From the NCBI RefSeq assembly GCF_027172205.1, contig NC_070614.1, forward strand, positions 49,106,001 through 49,170,000: 64,000 bases of DNA. Direction: 5' to 3'. Positions 39,541 to 52,500 of this stretch are shown in pieces. The position numbers and the translations under genes are program-made. The notes beneath the pieces are model-generated. The model saw only the letters and a program-made list of their open reading frames with translations, ran no database searches and was not told where the DNA came from. Source of the stretch: Podarcis raffonei (taxonomy: Eukaryota > Chordata > Lepidosauria > Squamata > Lacertidae). The stretch's first letter is position 1. The number at the start of each line of letters is the position of its first letter.

Positions 39541-40159
39541 CTCCTCCGCAGCCCATAAGTTAGCTGAGCATCCCCCTGTGCGCTCTTAATGGAGAATTTG
39601 CAGGGGACCCACTGCGACCGGCACCTAGGGGGAACAGCAGAGGGTCCCTGGGCGGGGATTAGCTCCTTCTCCAGCTAGGCCTCTCTTCGCTGGCCACCCC
39701 CACCCCCAAATCCCGTTAGGTGATGTAATCCTCCCCAGCTTGAGCCGGAGTTAGGAGGATCGAAAGAGGAAATCTGGTGGATCAAGCAATCTGCTATGGA
39801 GAACGAGGCACGAACGGAGGTGGCCGTGTGGGTGTGGGAATGTGTGCAAAGCTTTAATCATCTGCAAGGTCTAAAGCCCTCGTCTCTCTACCCACCCGGT
39901 TTCCACACACACACACATACTTCGCCTGCCCCACAGGCACGCACACACACACACAGCCGCTCAACTGCGCCCAACTTTCCACAGAGACAGGACTGCTGTT
40001 AGTCACCTGGCAGAGGAGCACGTAGAAAGGGCACCAACTATCTGTAAGCCGTCCGCCCCCTGCCTTGTCAAAAAGGCTGAGTTTTGATGCACTGAGCATC
40101 GCCACAAGCAGAGCACACACACACCTGCTGCAAACAGGTGGAGGAAATGGGGGAGAGAG

Positions 40160-40540
40160 GGGAGAACAGGCTCAGCCGGTTACAGCGGTACCTCAGGTTA
40201 CATACGTTTTAGGTTACAGACTCCGCTAACCCAGAAATAGTACCTCAGGTTAAGAACTTTACCTCAGGATGAGAACAGAAATTGCGCGGCGGCAGCGGGA
40301 GGCCCCATTAGCTAAAGTGGTACCTCAGGTTAAGAACAGTTTCAGGTTAAGAACGGAAGAACAAATTAAGTTCTTAACCCGAGGTACCACTGTACATAGG
40401 AAGCTGGTTTGTGGCACTCTTAAATCTTAGGGTCGCGGTTTTGAGCCCCTTGTTGGGTAAGATTTCTGCATTGCAGGGGGTTGGTCTGGATGACCCTCAG
40501 GGTCCCTTCTAGCTCTAATTCTTTGAGCCTACCATTCATC
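40160..40540 (+). repeat. tRNA-SINE with CR1-like tail, split by MITE A
   Basis: The head ggctcagccggt stops at TA, the MITE occupies 40183-40392, and the body resumes with ctcttaaatcttagggtcgc, ttttgagccccttgttgg, then tttctgcattgcagggggtt. The reconstruction matches the SINE at 29549. Confidence 0.65.
40183..40392. mobile_element. MITE family A, reversed copy
   Basis: Ends cagcggtacctcaggtta and taacccgaggtaccactg, TA on both sides. The interior is the reverse complement of the copies at 12943 and 24200. Confidence 0.85.
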
Positions 40541-41089
40541 CAGCACACTTGCCACCCATTCATTTCCAGGCCCAATTCAAGCCCCCCTAATACCTGAAAG
40601 ACCACCTCTTTCCCTACCCCCACAGGGCAGTGTGGGCCCTGTTGTTTCGCCATGCCCAGCTCAGGGGTGGCATCCCAGGAGAGGCTATTCTCTGCAGCAG
40701 CCCCTAAGCTGTGGAGCCCCTCCCCACAGGACGCTGTGAAGATGCATCTCTATAATATAGTCATTTGCACCCTTGAGGTGTACATTTTTAGGATCCAGTG
40801 TCTGTGATTAAGTTTTAAACTGTCTGCAATATTGTGCTTTGATTGTTCCAATCCACCCTGGGACCTTAGAGTGATGGACATGCTCTTCAGGATTTTAGAT
40901 AAGACATTCCCAGCCTTACCCAAAGATAAAATCAGGGACTGAAACCAGAAGCATTCTGCACTCAGAGCAGATGTCCTAATGCTCTGGGATGTACGGCCCT
41001 TTTGCTGCATTCTGGGAGGTGCGCCCAGCATCTCCCACAGCATCCCTGGAGGTGCACCAAAATGTGAAAGGGAAAATTCTATTCTGCCA

Positions 41090-41170
41090 CGTATGATGTA
41101 GCCGAGATTCCTGCATTGCAGGGGGTTCGGCTAGATGACCCTCGGGGCCCCTTGCAATTCTACAATTATG
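41090..41170 (+). repeat. CR1-like tail, sense
   Basis: gattcctgcattgcaggggg followed by gctagatgaccctcggggcc, a solitary tail copy. Confidence 0.6.
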
Positions 41171-41437
41171 GTTCAAGTAGGGATGAAAAAGGCAGAGGGG
41201 CGGCTAAACGAAAGGAACTGCTGCAAAAAGCCTTTTAAAACTTCACAGTGTTTCTTCCAGGCATAGAAACTCACCTCTGGTTTTTGTACTGCCGGAAGCG
41301 CAGCTCATTTTCAGAGGGTTCTTGCATTCTCCTTTCCCCCCATCTAAGTAATTAGCTGTGGAACACTGCTGCCACCTATCAGCCAGGAAGGGAATTGCAT
41401 GCCTAATAAATGCTTTTTAGGCCTTTATATCCCAGAG

Positions 41438-41712
41438 CAGGGGTAGGCAACCGAAGGCCCATGGGCCACAAGCAGCCCACAGGGGTAGTTAAACCGGCCC
41501 TCGAGCCGCCCCCGAACTGAGCCACCCACTCAGCGAGTACCCGCCCGCTGCGCTAAACTGGTGCAGTGCGGCACACGGACTTCCATGGTGCTGGAAATCA
41601 CGTCTGCGCAGATGCAGACACCCGAAATTGCGGGCGCACGTGCAATCCGGCCCATGAAGGGATCTCTGCTGGAGTGAACCGGCCCAGGCGAGGTAAACCT
41701 TGCCAACCCCTG
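41438..41712. mobile_element. hAT MITE (CAGGGGTAGGCAACC ends)
   Basis: The ends caggggtaggcaacc and ttgccaacccctg are inverse copies in hAT style. The interior has ccatgggccacaagcagccc. The target duplication is not clear. Confidence 0.6.
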
Positions 41713-42840
41713 CCCCACAGACAAATTCATAGAACTGCAGTTGAGGGTAATCTAGTCCAAAACAGTGTGGAGGAGCTTCCGATACCCAACTCGGGCTTAT
41801 GAAGCTCATGGGATAAATTTTGGACTAGTCTCTTTCAAATCTAACTTGCCTCAGAGTGTTGATTTGAGAAAAAATGAGGAGCAGAGACGTCCAGGACTGT
41901 GCAATTCTTCAGACAGGTTAAAAACCCAAACATCTAGCAAAGTTCTTCACAAGGCAGAAGGGAACCATTGCAAAACTACTTTTCGTAACATAAGGCTATG
42001 GGGATAGTTTATCTTGCACAACACGTATCATCCCATTTCTGGAACTTGTTTTTAAATTCAATTCCAAGAGAGGAGCAAAAAGACGGCCAGCCAAAATGGG
42101 GTCAGGCTAGATGCCCCCTGTAGTCCCTTCTCATGCTGCATATGGGAGTTCTAGCCATTGACGTTTGCCTCCCATTTTTGCACTCTACTAAGGTCTCTCT
42201 TGTTGGAGCTTTATGTACCCAAACACCCAAGATGTGGACCACGGACAGCTGGTTAACACAACTTGAAATGTGCAGTTTTATTGTATTTGCATGCATTGTG
42301 TAAGCTTAGGGGGAACTTGCTTCCCCTAAGATTTTGTGAGGCACTTCCAAAATCAATCCAAGCAAGCAAAGAACTTGGGTTCTCATCTTTGGGTTTCTTT
42401 TTGGGTGGATCCAGGTGTCTCCTGACTGCTTGCGGTCACTTCTTGGGCCTTGCCCAAGCCGTTCGGAGACCAGCAAGGCTTCTTGACAGTTCAAAGGCAC
42501 CAGTGAAGCCCATTTGGGTACTTGGAGGAGTGGTGGCGCCTCTGCCTTCTGTTCTCAGACACCATCTGCCGCCTAACGGCTGCGCAGGCGGAAGACACGT
42601 GGCCCCAGGAGGGAGCAGTGTAGTCCCAGGAGGGGGAAAAAGATGTTTGACCCCCCGTTTCTGAAATTGTCCTTTCCTATTTTAGCACAAGAGGCTGGAA
42701 TTGCCGAGCTCTGTTGGTGTGCTGCTAGCAAGATCCTGGTGTGTGTGTGTTTTGCACAGGTGCATCGGCAGCTAAGAAGCACCCTGCTCTGAGCAGCTTC
42801 TGGAACTCGACTCCCCAACCCGACAAGAAAGACGCACAGC
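41713..42840. other. Sequence downstream of ACIN1, no gene recognised
   Basis: No exon or named repeat was recognised between the hAT element and the ACIN1 poly(A) site. The open frames show no known family. Confidence 0.4.
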
Positions 42841-42844
42841 GGGT

Positions 42845-43226
42845 ATAAAACTAACGCCATCTCTTTATTATGTTCTCTTTTCCTGTATTCATCAGAATAA
42901 AAAAAAAGATTTTCCCAAAATAAAATACAAATGAACGGGGAGGGAACTGGCCCCGGGAGAAGAGGGGAGCGGGAGGGCTGGGGATAAAAACCGCCCCACT
43001 TTCCGAGGAGGAAGGTCCCTCCTGCCTGCCGCAGCCATGACATCCGCCGAGCACGCCCCTCCCTCCTCGCGAGAGCTGCTGGAAAAGGGGGAGCCCAATC
43101 CCTGGCTGTCCCAGTCCTCTCCCAAAAAACCAGGGCTAGATTTGGGGTAGGGGGTGGTGGAAGGAAGTGCCGCCGCCGCTCCCCCTCCCTCCCCGCAGAA
43201 GGTCAAAGTAAAGAAGTTGGAATAGG
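42845..43226 (-). other. ACIN1: ACIN1 3' untranslated region
   Basis: From the ACIN1 stop to about 20 bases past the minus-strand AATAAA at 42864-42869, about 380 bases. The end point is inferred from the signal. Confidence 0.65.
42864..42869 (-). terminator. ACIN1: Poly(A) signal AATAAA of ACIN1
   Basis: TTTATT on the plus strand, 360 bases past the stop codon; the only canonical signal close to the coding end. Confidence 0.65.
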
Positions 43227-43520
43227 TCAGCGGCGCCCCCCCCTGTCCTGTACAGGCGTGCTGCGACTCCGGCTCCGACTATGACGGGCCTTTGCCTCGC
43301 GCCGCTCGCGGTCCCGGCCACTCCGCTCGCCCCCCCTGCTGGCCCCGCCTCCTGTGGCGTTGGGGCGCTCCCGTTCGCGCTCCCGGCTGTGCTCCCGCCT
43401 CTTCTCCCGCTCGGCTTGGCGGCTGCGCTCCCGCTGGCGGGCCTCCTCCGCCTCCTGCTCCTTGCGCCGGCGCTCTCGCTCCCGGGCCCTGGCCGCCCGC
43501 TCGGCCTGCTTCTGAACGTA
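43227..43520 (-). CDS. ACIN1: ACIN1 last coding exon: RE/RS-rich C-terminus
   Basis: 294 bp including TGA. It opens [20 protein letters not shown] and ends [18 protein letters not shown]. It follows the RSB exon in phase 0. The human RD/RE run in the middle is shorter here and partly replaced by [16 protein letters not shown]. Confidence 0.95.
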   Translation of the reverse strand, partial: YVQKQAERAARARERERRRKEQEAEEARQRERSRQAEREKRREHSRERERERPNATGGGASRGGERSGRDRERREAKARHSRSRSRSTPVQDRGGRR

Positions 43521-46500
43521 CTGGAGGGGAAGACAACGGACGAGAAAAGGGAGGTTGAAAATAGCCCCACGGACCAGGAGGGCAGAGCCCCGGTGTAACC
43601 AGAGCCGGGCAGAATCCATTTAATAATACAGTTCATCGCCAAGCTTTCCTTCAGAAAAGGCCGCATGGCTCTTTGCTCTTTACGACGGCTAGCAGAAGGT
43701 GGGCAAAAAAAACAAAGGATGCATCAAACATCTGCTTGGCCTGCGTCCTGGGAATCTCTTCCCCTTTAGAACTATAAGTTTCTAGTCCTCTGGGTCACAG
43801 AGAAGGTGGAAATGTATGCACCCTCCCGCTGTCCATTTGACCCAGTGTCCCAAAGGATCTGAGCGCAAGGGCAGATTTTGACCGGCGTTCTGGATTCCTT
43901 GGCTTGTTCACCCTTAATAATAAACAAGGATAACCCGACAGGGGAAGCCAGCCCATCTCCCTGCCAGTCCAGACAGCACCAAATGATATTACTGTCTTTC
44001 CCAGGTGTTCCTGAAGGACAGTGTCTCTTACCTGGGTGTCTGTCAAAGGAAGCCAGTAAATGCAGGGGGCCGCCTTGGTTTTGCGGAAAAGGTCGTCCAG
44101 CAGTTTAGCGGGGGGCTCTTCCTGGGCCTTTTCTGTTGGCAGAGAGAGAGGAGGAAGCAGAGACCTCAGAGGGGCGAAGGCAGCCTCACACTTTTATTCT
44201 TACAGTTGTTGTTATTGATCAAATACTTTGCATGCCAGAGGAGGCCTTCCAGACCTTCTTCCCTCGGCTTCCTAAAGACCTCGGCCCAACCAGATGCTCT
44301 CAGCCACTCAAAATGGCGACTGCCAAAAGGCGAGGCAGAGATTTCAAAAATTCACACGGTCACACTCATGTGTCAGCCTGATAATGCCAGAGGGAAGGCT
44401 GAATCACAGCATCGTGGAGTTGGAAGGAAGGGGCTGCGTTCTGCCTGCACCTTCCCACACATCTCTGGATCCATCACGGAAGGAAGAATTTTTACACACA
44501 CACACACACACACACCCTGTGGGCCCATATAACTCACCCTTCTTCTCGGCTTTCTTCTCCTTAGACTTGGGGCGCTCCTTGCGGCGTCTCTCCCGGGATC
44601 GGGACCGAGAGCGGGGCCCCTCGCGCACCTTGTCCCGGTCCCACTCCCGCTCGGCCCTCGTCCTCTCCCGACGCTCCATCTCTCTCTCCCTCTCGGCCCA
44701 CTGCTCCCGGACCGCCGCCTCCCGCTCTCGGGCCTCCGAGCGCCGCGACATCTCGCGCTCCCCCCGCATGCCCAGGCCCACCCCGGGGAGAGCGAGGGCC
44801 TCGTCCGCCTTGGCTTCTGCGGGACGCTCGGCCAGCAGACCCCGGTGGAAATCCAGCTGGGGAGAAGGAGGAGGAAGAAGATCAGACACACACATGGCTG
44901 CTTTCCTTAAAACGCCCAGCCCTCCGACCATACAAGAAGCATTTCCCAACTTATTCCATTGTGTTTCACTTAGCAGTTTTGTGTCGGAAGATTCGAGACA
45001 GGCCAGGGAAAGGACTTCTTTAGTCAGTGCACAGGAATTTGATCCATGGGATGGCCACAGATCTGGGTGGCTTTCAGAGAGAATGGAGACAAATTTGTGG
45101 AGGGTAAGGCCATCAGCAGAGGATATTCACCCACTGTCAGAGGCATTATACTGGGGAACGTAAATGGAAGGGCTGTTGCACTTAGGTTCCCATTGGGACA
45201 GCTGCTTGGCCACCTTGAGAACAGGACACCGGACTGTATGGACCTTTGGGCAGATCTAGCAACCAGGCTCTTCAGATATGCCATGGAGGCTCCTTGTGAG
45301 CCAAAGGGCAAGATACAAATGGAAATAGAAAGATAAACTGCCCCTATAGAGCAGTCTTGCTCTGAGAAATGCACCCACCAGGCCAGGCAATGTCCGTCTA
45401 GCAAATTGCAGGCCTTTACCCTCAATTTCCACTCCACGTCAACAGGCCTATTATCCCTGGGCAGACTTAAACCTCCATACATTGGCCCCATCCTCTAAAT
45501 CCCCCACTGGCTGCCACCACAACCTTCAACATCAACGAGTTTCACAGGGAAATGTCTTGAAGCAAGACATTCATTTCTGTTTCGTCCAGTCTGAATTCTC
45601 CAACAGGTTTTTTAGGAGTTCTGCTTCGGTTCAGTTTTGTCTCCACAATAAGCCCCGACCTCTTAAGATGCTACACTCCTCCTGCGTTCTACTTTTAGGA
45701 GCTTTTCGCCTCTCCAGACCCTGCTGGACCACAAGTCCAAACACTCCTGACCACTGGGCAACGCAGCCAGACATCCGCCCGCCTCATAAAGGATATTGCA
45801 AAATTGGAAATGATTCGGAGAAGGGCAAGCAAAACAATCGAGGGGATGAAGAAAGTTCACAGCATTTAGGGGTTTGGTGGTTTGAAGAAAAGGCGAGGAT
45901 GAAGCAGTATGATAGAAGATTCTAAAATGATCTGTGGCGTAGAGAAAGGGGATAGAGAAAGGTTTTCCCCTTTCTCTCATAACACTAGAAGTCATGGACT
46001 TCCAATGAAGTTGAAGGGTTCGGAAGAAAGTACCGTATTTTTCGCTCTATAACACGCACCTGACCATAACACGCACATAGTTTTTAGAGGAAGAAAACAA
46101 GAAAAAAAAACATTCTAACGAAACAGCGGATGTATGATTTTTGTGGTTCATGCTGTGGCCACAGACATGTGATCTGACGGTGAGTTTGGGGTAGCCCAAT
46201 GCAAAAATCCTGAGGATCCATCTGAACCCATGCTTTGTAACCACGTTTTTGCACCACTGTGGCCCCAGGCAACAGTGGGTGCGTGATTTTTTTGGTGCAA
46301 GCTGTAGCCATGGACATGCTATGTGATCTGATGGTGAATTTGGGATGACCCAGTGCAAAAATCCTGAGGATCCATGTGGATCTGTGCTTTGTAACCACGT
46401 TTTGAGTGGGGAGGGAAGGAAAAGCACTCAAGGGACAAGGGACACGCGTGGGGGGTGGAGAAGGATGCTGTTAATAATGCAGAAGAGGGGTATAAGGGGA

Positions 46501-49500
46501 GAAGGCTCCTCTCCTCTCCCGCTTTGCTCCTTTAAAGCAAGCAGGCTCTCTGTCCCTCTCTCCTCCCCACTCAGCGGCTCTTCTCCCGCTTTGCTGTTTC
46601 AAAGCGAGCCACGGAGGAGGGAAGGAAGGGGAACCATGGATCCTCTGCTCACGACTGCAGCAGATCCCCCCGCCATCCGTAGGCATTCGCTCCATAACAC
46701 GCACAGACATTTCCCCTTACTTTCTAGGAGGAAAAAAGTGAGTGTTATGGTGCAAAAAATACGGTACTTCTTCCTGAATTGTGGCGCCCGCATCCCCAGG
46801 AGACAGTGATGGGCACCAACTTGGACGGGCTTCAAAAGGGAAGGGGTCACATTCATGGAGGAAAAGGCTATCAGTGGCTACTTGCCATGATGGCTCTGTT
46901 CTGCCCCCCGCAGTTGGAGGTAGCAATGCTTGTGAATACCAGTTGCTGGGAACCACAGGAGGCGGAGAGCGCTGCTGTGCTCAGGTCCTGTTCTTGGGCT
47001 TCCCAGAGGGCATCTGGTTGGCCAAAGCAAGACCAGGATGCTGACCCGAAAGCCGCTGGCCTGATCCAGCAACGCTCTTTTCTGGACGGCCCCAAGTGCC
47101 CCGGCCCAGCAGTGTATCTCTCAGAAGGGGAGGTAAACTGAAAGACTTTTTTTGAAAACGGAGCTCCTTCTCCCCATCTTCCCAGTTTACTGCATACAGC
47201 CTCTCCTGAGACATCGAGGGGACGGAGAGCAACAAACCCCACCCTCTATTCTGCCTTATCTCTCACAGTTCATACCTCATCTTGCTCTGCAAAGTCTGCC
47301 GATAAGAATTTGGGATTTGATTGTGGCCACTTGACGCCATGGAGGGCGTTGCGAGTTGCTACTGCTTCTTCCACTGTTGAATACTGAAAAGAAAAAGGGA
47401 GGTGAAAAGGTAGGAAGATTTTTTTTTTTTTAAAGGCAGAGTTTGGTTTTCTTTCATGCTTTAGAGCAGGGGATTGTCACTAAGTGAGCACAAGTCCAAT
47501 AAAATGTTCGGTTGACGAGGTTTGCAGGTGGCTGTTGCATTACACTCCAGTCTTGCATATGGCTCTCTCTCAAATTTATGTTTTAGTTCTTCAAAAAGCA
47601 AGTCTTTCACCTTCAAGGCTGCTACTACCCTTTCCGGGAGAAAGAGTGAACAGGGTTTCCCTGATGGGAAAAGGTGCTCTAATCCTGGCTTTATTCAGTG
47701 TACAAAACTTACACACCGCTTGCTTGCTTGATGAAGTTATCAGTGAGAAAAATTAACAATTAAAGACATTCAAAATGTCGTTGAAAACAGTCTGGGGGGG
47801 CAGAACCTCTGGGAGCAGGAGTGGGGAAATGCAGACCTGGGGTCCAAATGCGGCCCTCCATAATAGATCTCTGCCTGGCCCTCAGAACTCTCCCCAAGCC
47901 ATACCCCACAGCCGGCCTCGCTTAGCCCCTCCAAGAGTGCTTTGCCTGGCTGGAATGTGTCACAAATGCATCCTGCTTGCCTGGATGGAAGACAGAGAGG
48001 GGCCTGCAAGTGCGTGGAGAGGCAAGCCCACTGTAAGGTAAAGGGACCCCTGACCATTAGGTCCAGTCGTGACTGACTCTGGGGTTGCGGTGCTCATCTC
48101 GCTTTATTGGCCGAGGGAGCCAGTGTACATCTTCCGGGTCATGTGGCCAGCATGACTAAGCCACTTCTGGCGAACCAGAGCAGCGCATGGAAATGCCGTT
48201 TACCTTCCCACAAGAGTGGTACCTATTTATCTACTTGCACTTGACGTGCTTTCGAATTGCTAGGTTGGCAGAAGCAGGGACCGAGCAACGAGAGCTCACC
48301 CCATCACAGGGATTCAAACCGCCGACCTTCTGATCGGCAAGCTCTAGGCTCTGTGGTTTAACCCACAGCGCCACCGCGTATACAGCCCACTGTATAAAGG
48401 ACAAAGATGACCTTGGTTGCCCTGCCCACCTTTGCCCCCGGAAGGCTCCCCAGAAGAGAATGTGGCCCTTGGCTCTGCCACAAACGTTTCCGGGCCATTC
48501 GCCAATCCGTTGCAGGGCACGAGTTCGAAACAAGGATTTGCTCCTCCGAGCTGGGGGAGAAAGGGTGGAAAACTCACCGTGACGTAGCAGTGGGACTTGA
48601 TCTTGTCGATCCAGAAGGCTTCCTCCATGAGGGTGCCTGTCCGGCCCAGCAGCTCCTTCAGCTGCCCAAGAGTGAAGGGTCTCACCTGCGCAAAAGGACG
48701 CCACCGGGGTGTTAAGGCAGGTCTGGCTTCTTATCAGTGGCTGCTGGAGGGCCACCCTCCCCACCCCACCCTGGGCACGTACTCACCAGGTTGCAGATGT
48801 GGACGATGCTGCTGACCTTGCCGCGGGGTGGAGAGGGGACCTGGGCTGTGCGGACAGGGTCGTCGATGGTGATGGAGACGCCGGAGCGCTGCTGGCTGAT
48901 GGAGCGCCGCGTCAGAGTGTCGCTCAGCGTAACTAAGGGGCGGGACAAAGGGAAGTTGGGGCTCAAGAAGCAAGAACTCAACTTTCCAGCCCCCGCTTGC
49001 CATTCCACCCCTGCAGCCTCCCTTTGTCCCTTGCCCCGCACCTTTCTTCACTTCGTGCTCCACGGGTGGCGGCAGCACGACTGCCTCTACGGCGACGGCG
49101 GGAGGCGCCTCAGGCGGCTCTTCCTCATGCACCTTCTCCTCCTCTTCCTCCTCCTCTCCTTGGCCGTTCTCCTGGCCTTCAGCCGGCACCACCTGGGGGA
49201 GAGAGAAAAAACAAGCTGTGTTTTTCAGGAGAGACAAGAGAGGGCTTCCACCAGAAGCAGCAGCGGCGCCTGCAATGTGCCCAATGGGGTTGCCAGAAAA
49301 ACATGCGGACGGGCTTAGCGAGGGCAATGGGCCTAGAGAGGGACTTGGCTCAGCTTCATCTCACATGTAAACACCTCGGACCAGACTCCAAGGCTGCCTA
49401 CACCTCACGGCTCGTTCTCAACTGACGGAAATGGATCTATCAAAAGAGAGACTCTGTTGGTTATCTCTGTATACCTCCCTTTGGTTTAGCTTTTCCCGGG

Positions 49501-52500
49501 TAGTGCTTACTTGCTTATCCTATGAAAAATATGAATTGCAGCATTTAAAAAAGCACTGATGTGAAGCACAAAAAAGAAAGAAAAGGAAAACCCAGTTGTC
49601 TTAAAATTGTGCATTTTCACTACTTTCTTTTTCTTGTTACGCTATAAAGTAGCGGAACAAGAACAGCTGGAAGTCAAGTCACTCGGTGGGTGTAAGTGTG
49701 TAGGTATGTTGATATGTATAATATAGATTGGTATTATATAGAGTAATGTAGGTATGTTTTATGTTATGAAAAAATAGGTAGTGTATTGTGTATGTGTATT
49801 GTGTAAATGTTTATGTCTGTGTTTTATAAGTTAATAAAAAAATAATAATATGCATTTTCAAGGGGATATTGTTCTACCCCTTGTGCTAACTTAGGCAGGC
49901 AGCTCAGCTGCCACCATCAGCAGGCAAGACAATGCAGAGGTTGCCTGGCCGACGGTGGCCTGGAGGGGGAGGCCCCAGAGGTTTCCCTTGCAGTTCCACC
50001 CAGAAGACGCTCCACCCCACATTCCTGCAGCTGCTTCTGAGCCAAAATGCCCACCCACCCAGAGAACACCGGTGATGGACAAACCTGCGTGACGGTGCGG
50101 CAGATCTTGAGGGCTTTCTCGTGGGGGGGCTCCTCCGGGTGCCGCTCGGCCTCATCTTCGGAGATGCGCGAGTCGTCGGCGTGCAGGTCCACCACTGCCT
50201 CCTGCCCTCCCGTCGGGGGCTTGATCTCAGGGATCAGGCTCTGTTGGGGGGGCGGACAGGACCAAGGGAGAGGGGTGCGTCAGGCCAGGATTAAAGGAGC
50301 TGCGCCGAGCCTAAAATGAACAGCCGTGAGCCCAGGGTACCTTGAGGGACTCTGTGGTGATGCTGATGGAAGGTTTCTTCTGCGTGGCGGCCGTGCTGGC
50401 CCCCCAGCGCCGCTTCCGGCCTCCCGGCTGGCTTCCCTCTGTGTCGCTGTTTGTCGCTGCTGCTGTGCCCTTGGCCACCGATGATGCTGAAATCAAGAGG
50501 GCAGACCCATGGCTAAGACCCCTCCCCTCGCAGGGACGCAGCCTGCCCTGTTTTTCAGTGAAATGGTACGTCGGAGGCAGAGAGGGTACCTCCCTCCCCT
50601 GCCGCCCTCAGGTTCATCTCTCAAGGGGTTCATCTCTCGGGACAGCTACAAGGGCTAATGCGTAGTCTCGAATGCTTCTGTAAATCCAGGTGGCTTGGGC
50701 AGGAATGCACTCTGCACATGCTCGGAGTTAGGGAAGATATGGCCAGCTCCCCTCCCTTCATTCCAAAGTCCGGCCTAAGCCACGCAGTGATGACAGGGGA
50801 GGGGAAGGATAAGGAGCTTTGTAAATGTTTAAAACCCTGTAAAAATTACATTAATAAGAGTGACCAGCCAACCGATCCTTAATATTGCACTAAAAAGAGA
50901 AAGAGATCTGCTTTCTTGAGTTCCAAGGGAGGCAGACTTCCCCAAGAATCGCTGATATGCAGCCCAATTTGTGGCCGTCTACCTTGAGGACCAGAAGCTT
51001 GGGTCTTCTCTTTGGAAAGTGGGAGAAAATTGGGCCAGGGGGGAGAAAGACACGCCGACACGTTTCTTCCTAAACAGCAAGGGAAAATTCCCTCCGGCCT
51101 CACTAAGACCAAGAACCTGGGTAAAGGCCGACCTGCTGTGCCTGAATTATGCCTATCCAGATTTTCTCCTGGCTAAACCCATCCACTGTGACCCCAGAAA
51201 AGGCAGCAAAGGCTGCTCATTGCTCCTGGTTCCCTTCCCCTCAGAACTGCACTGGAGTGGCGGCAGGGGAAATCCCAGGATAACTCCCACCCTTCTCCAA
51301 CATGTCCGGATGCCCCATGTGGTCGCTGGACCAGGGCTCCTTTACTTACAGACAACAGATATCTTCCTCTTGAAGGCCTTGGGCTGAGTTGAACCCTGCA
51401 GAGGAAAAGGGAAGGGGGGAATGGAAAGAGAGAGAGAGAGAAAAGGGAGGAAGGGGAAGGAGAGAGAAAGAGAGAGAGAGAAAGCCCCGCATAGAGGGGG
51501 TAGTCAGGTCAGCGTCAGGGGTTTGGAAAGTGGCCGCCACACCTGGGGGAGGGGGGGGGAGAGACGAGGGCATAAGTAATGAAACAGGGGCCCAGATGAG
51601 GAGTTGGGGAGCTGGGCAAGGGTCCTCTGCTGATTCAGGAATAAAGTCGAGACGGCAGAACCCCTGCACCTCACTCTGCCCCCCTTGGTGGCTGTATGGC
51701 AAGTGCAGCCTCTCCGTGAGACGCATTCTGTCCCTGCCAAAGGGATGCAGATTACGAACCAGGAGCTCTTTTGCCTCTCAGAAGTTTATTTGGACTCAAA
51801 ACGTGTTATTTGGACTCAACACGTTTTGAGTCCTCACGAGCCTAAGAGGACCAACACAACGCTCCTACATGAGCCTGCTCAGACTCTCACAATTGACACT
51901 GGAGGCCCCGTTCTCCGTCCTAGAATCACAGAAGGAACCCTGGGGGTCATCCAGTCCAACCCCTGCAATGCCGGAAGCTCAGCTAATGTAAGTTAAGTCT
52001 CGAAGGGTGGGTACGAGAGACAGGACTTCTTGGTGATAGCACCATAACTTCAGCTTTCTCGCTTTGTTCTGAAGATGCAATGTGACTTTTATAAATTTGG
52101 TCTGGTCTGCTATTTTTAAATCTTAGAAATGTAAGACTGGCGTTATTTTACTGCTGCTTTTTTGTTGTTTTAACGTAGGGGGTTGGCTATCTGGCTATCT
52201 ACAGTGGTGACTCGCAAGACGAATGCCTCGTAAGACGAAAAACTCGCAAGACGAAAGAGTTTTCCGTTTTTTGAGTTGCTTCGCAAGACGAATTTCCCTA
52301 TGGGCTTGCTTCGCAAGACAAAAACGTCTTGCGAGTTTGTTTCCTTTTTCTTAAAACCGTTAATACCCAGGGAATCCGTGCTTCGCAAGACGAAAAATTC
52401 GCAAGACGAAGAAACTCGCAGAACGAATTAATTTCGTCTTGCGAGGTACCACTGTATATGATTTTTTCCTGAAATTATGTAAGTTTTAATTGAAAAACAG

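Noticed and set aside
44294-45163. 289-codon plus-strand open frame
   Set aside because: Antisense shadow of the Arg/Glu-rich ACIN1 exon at 44538-44856.
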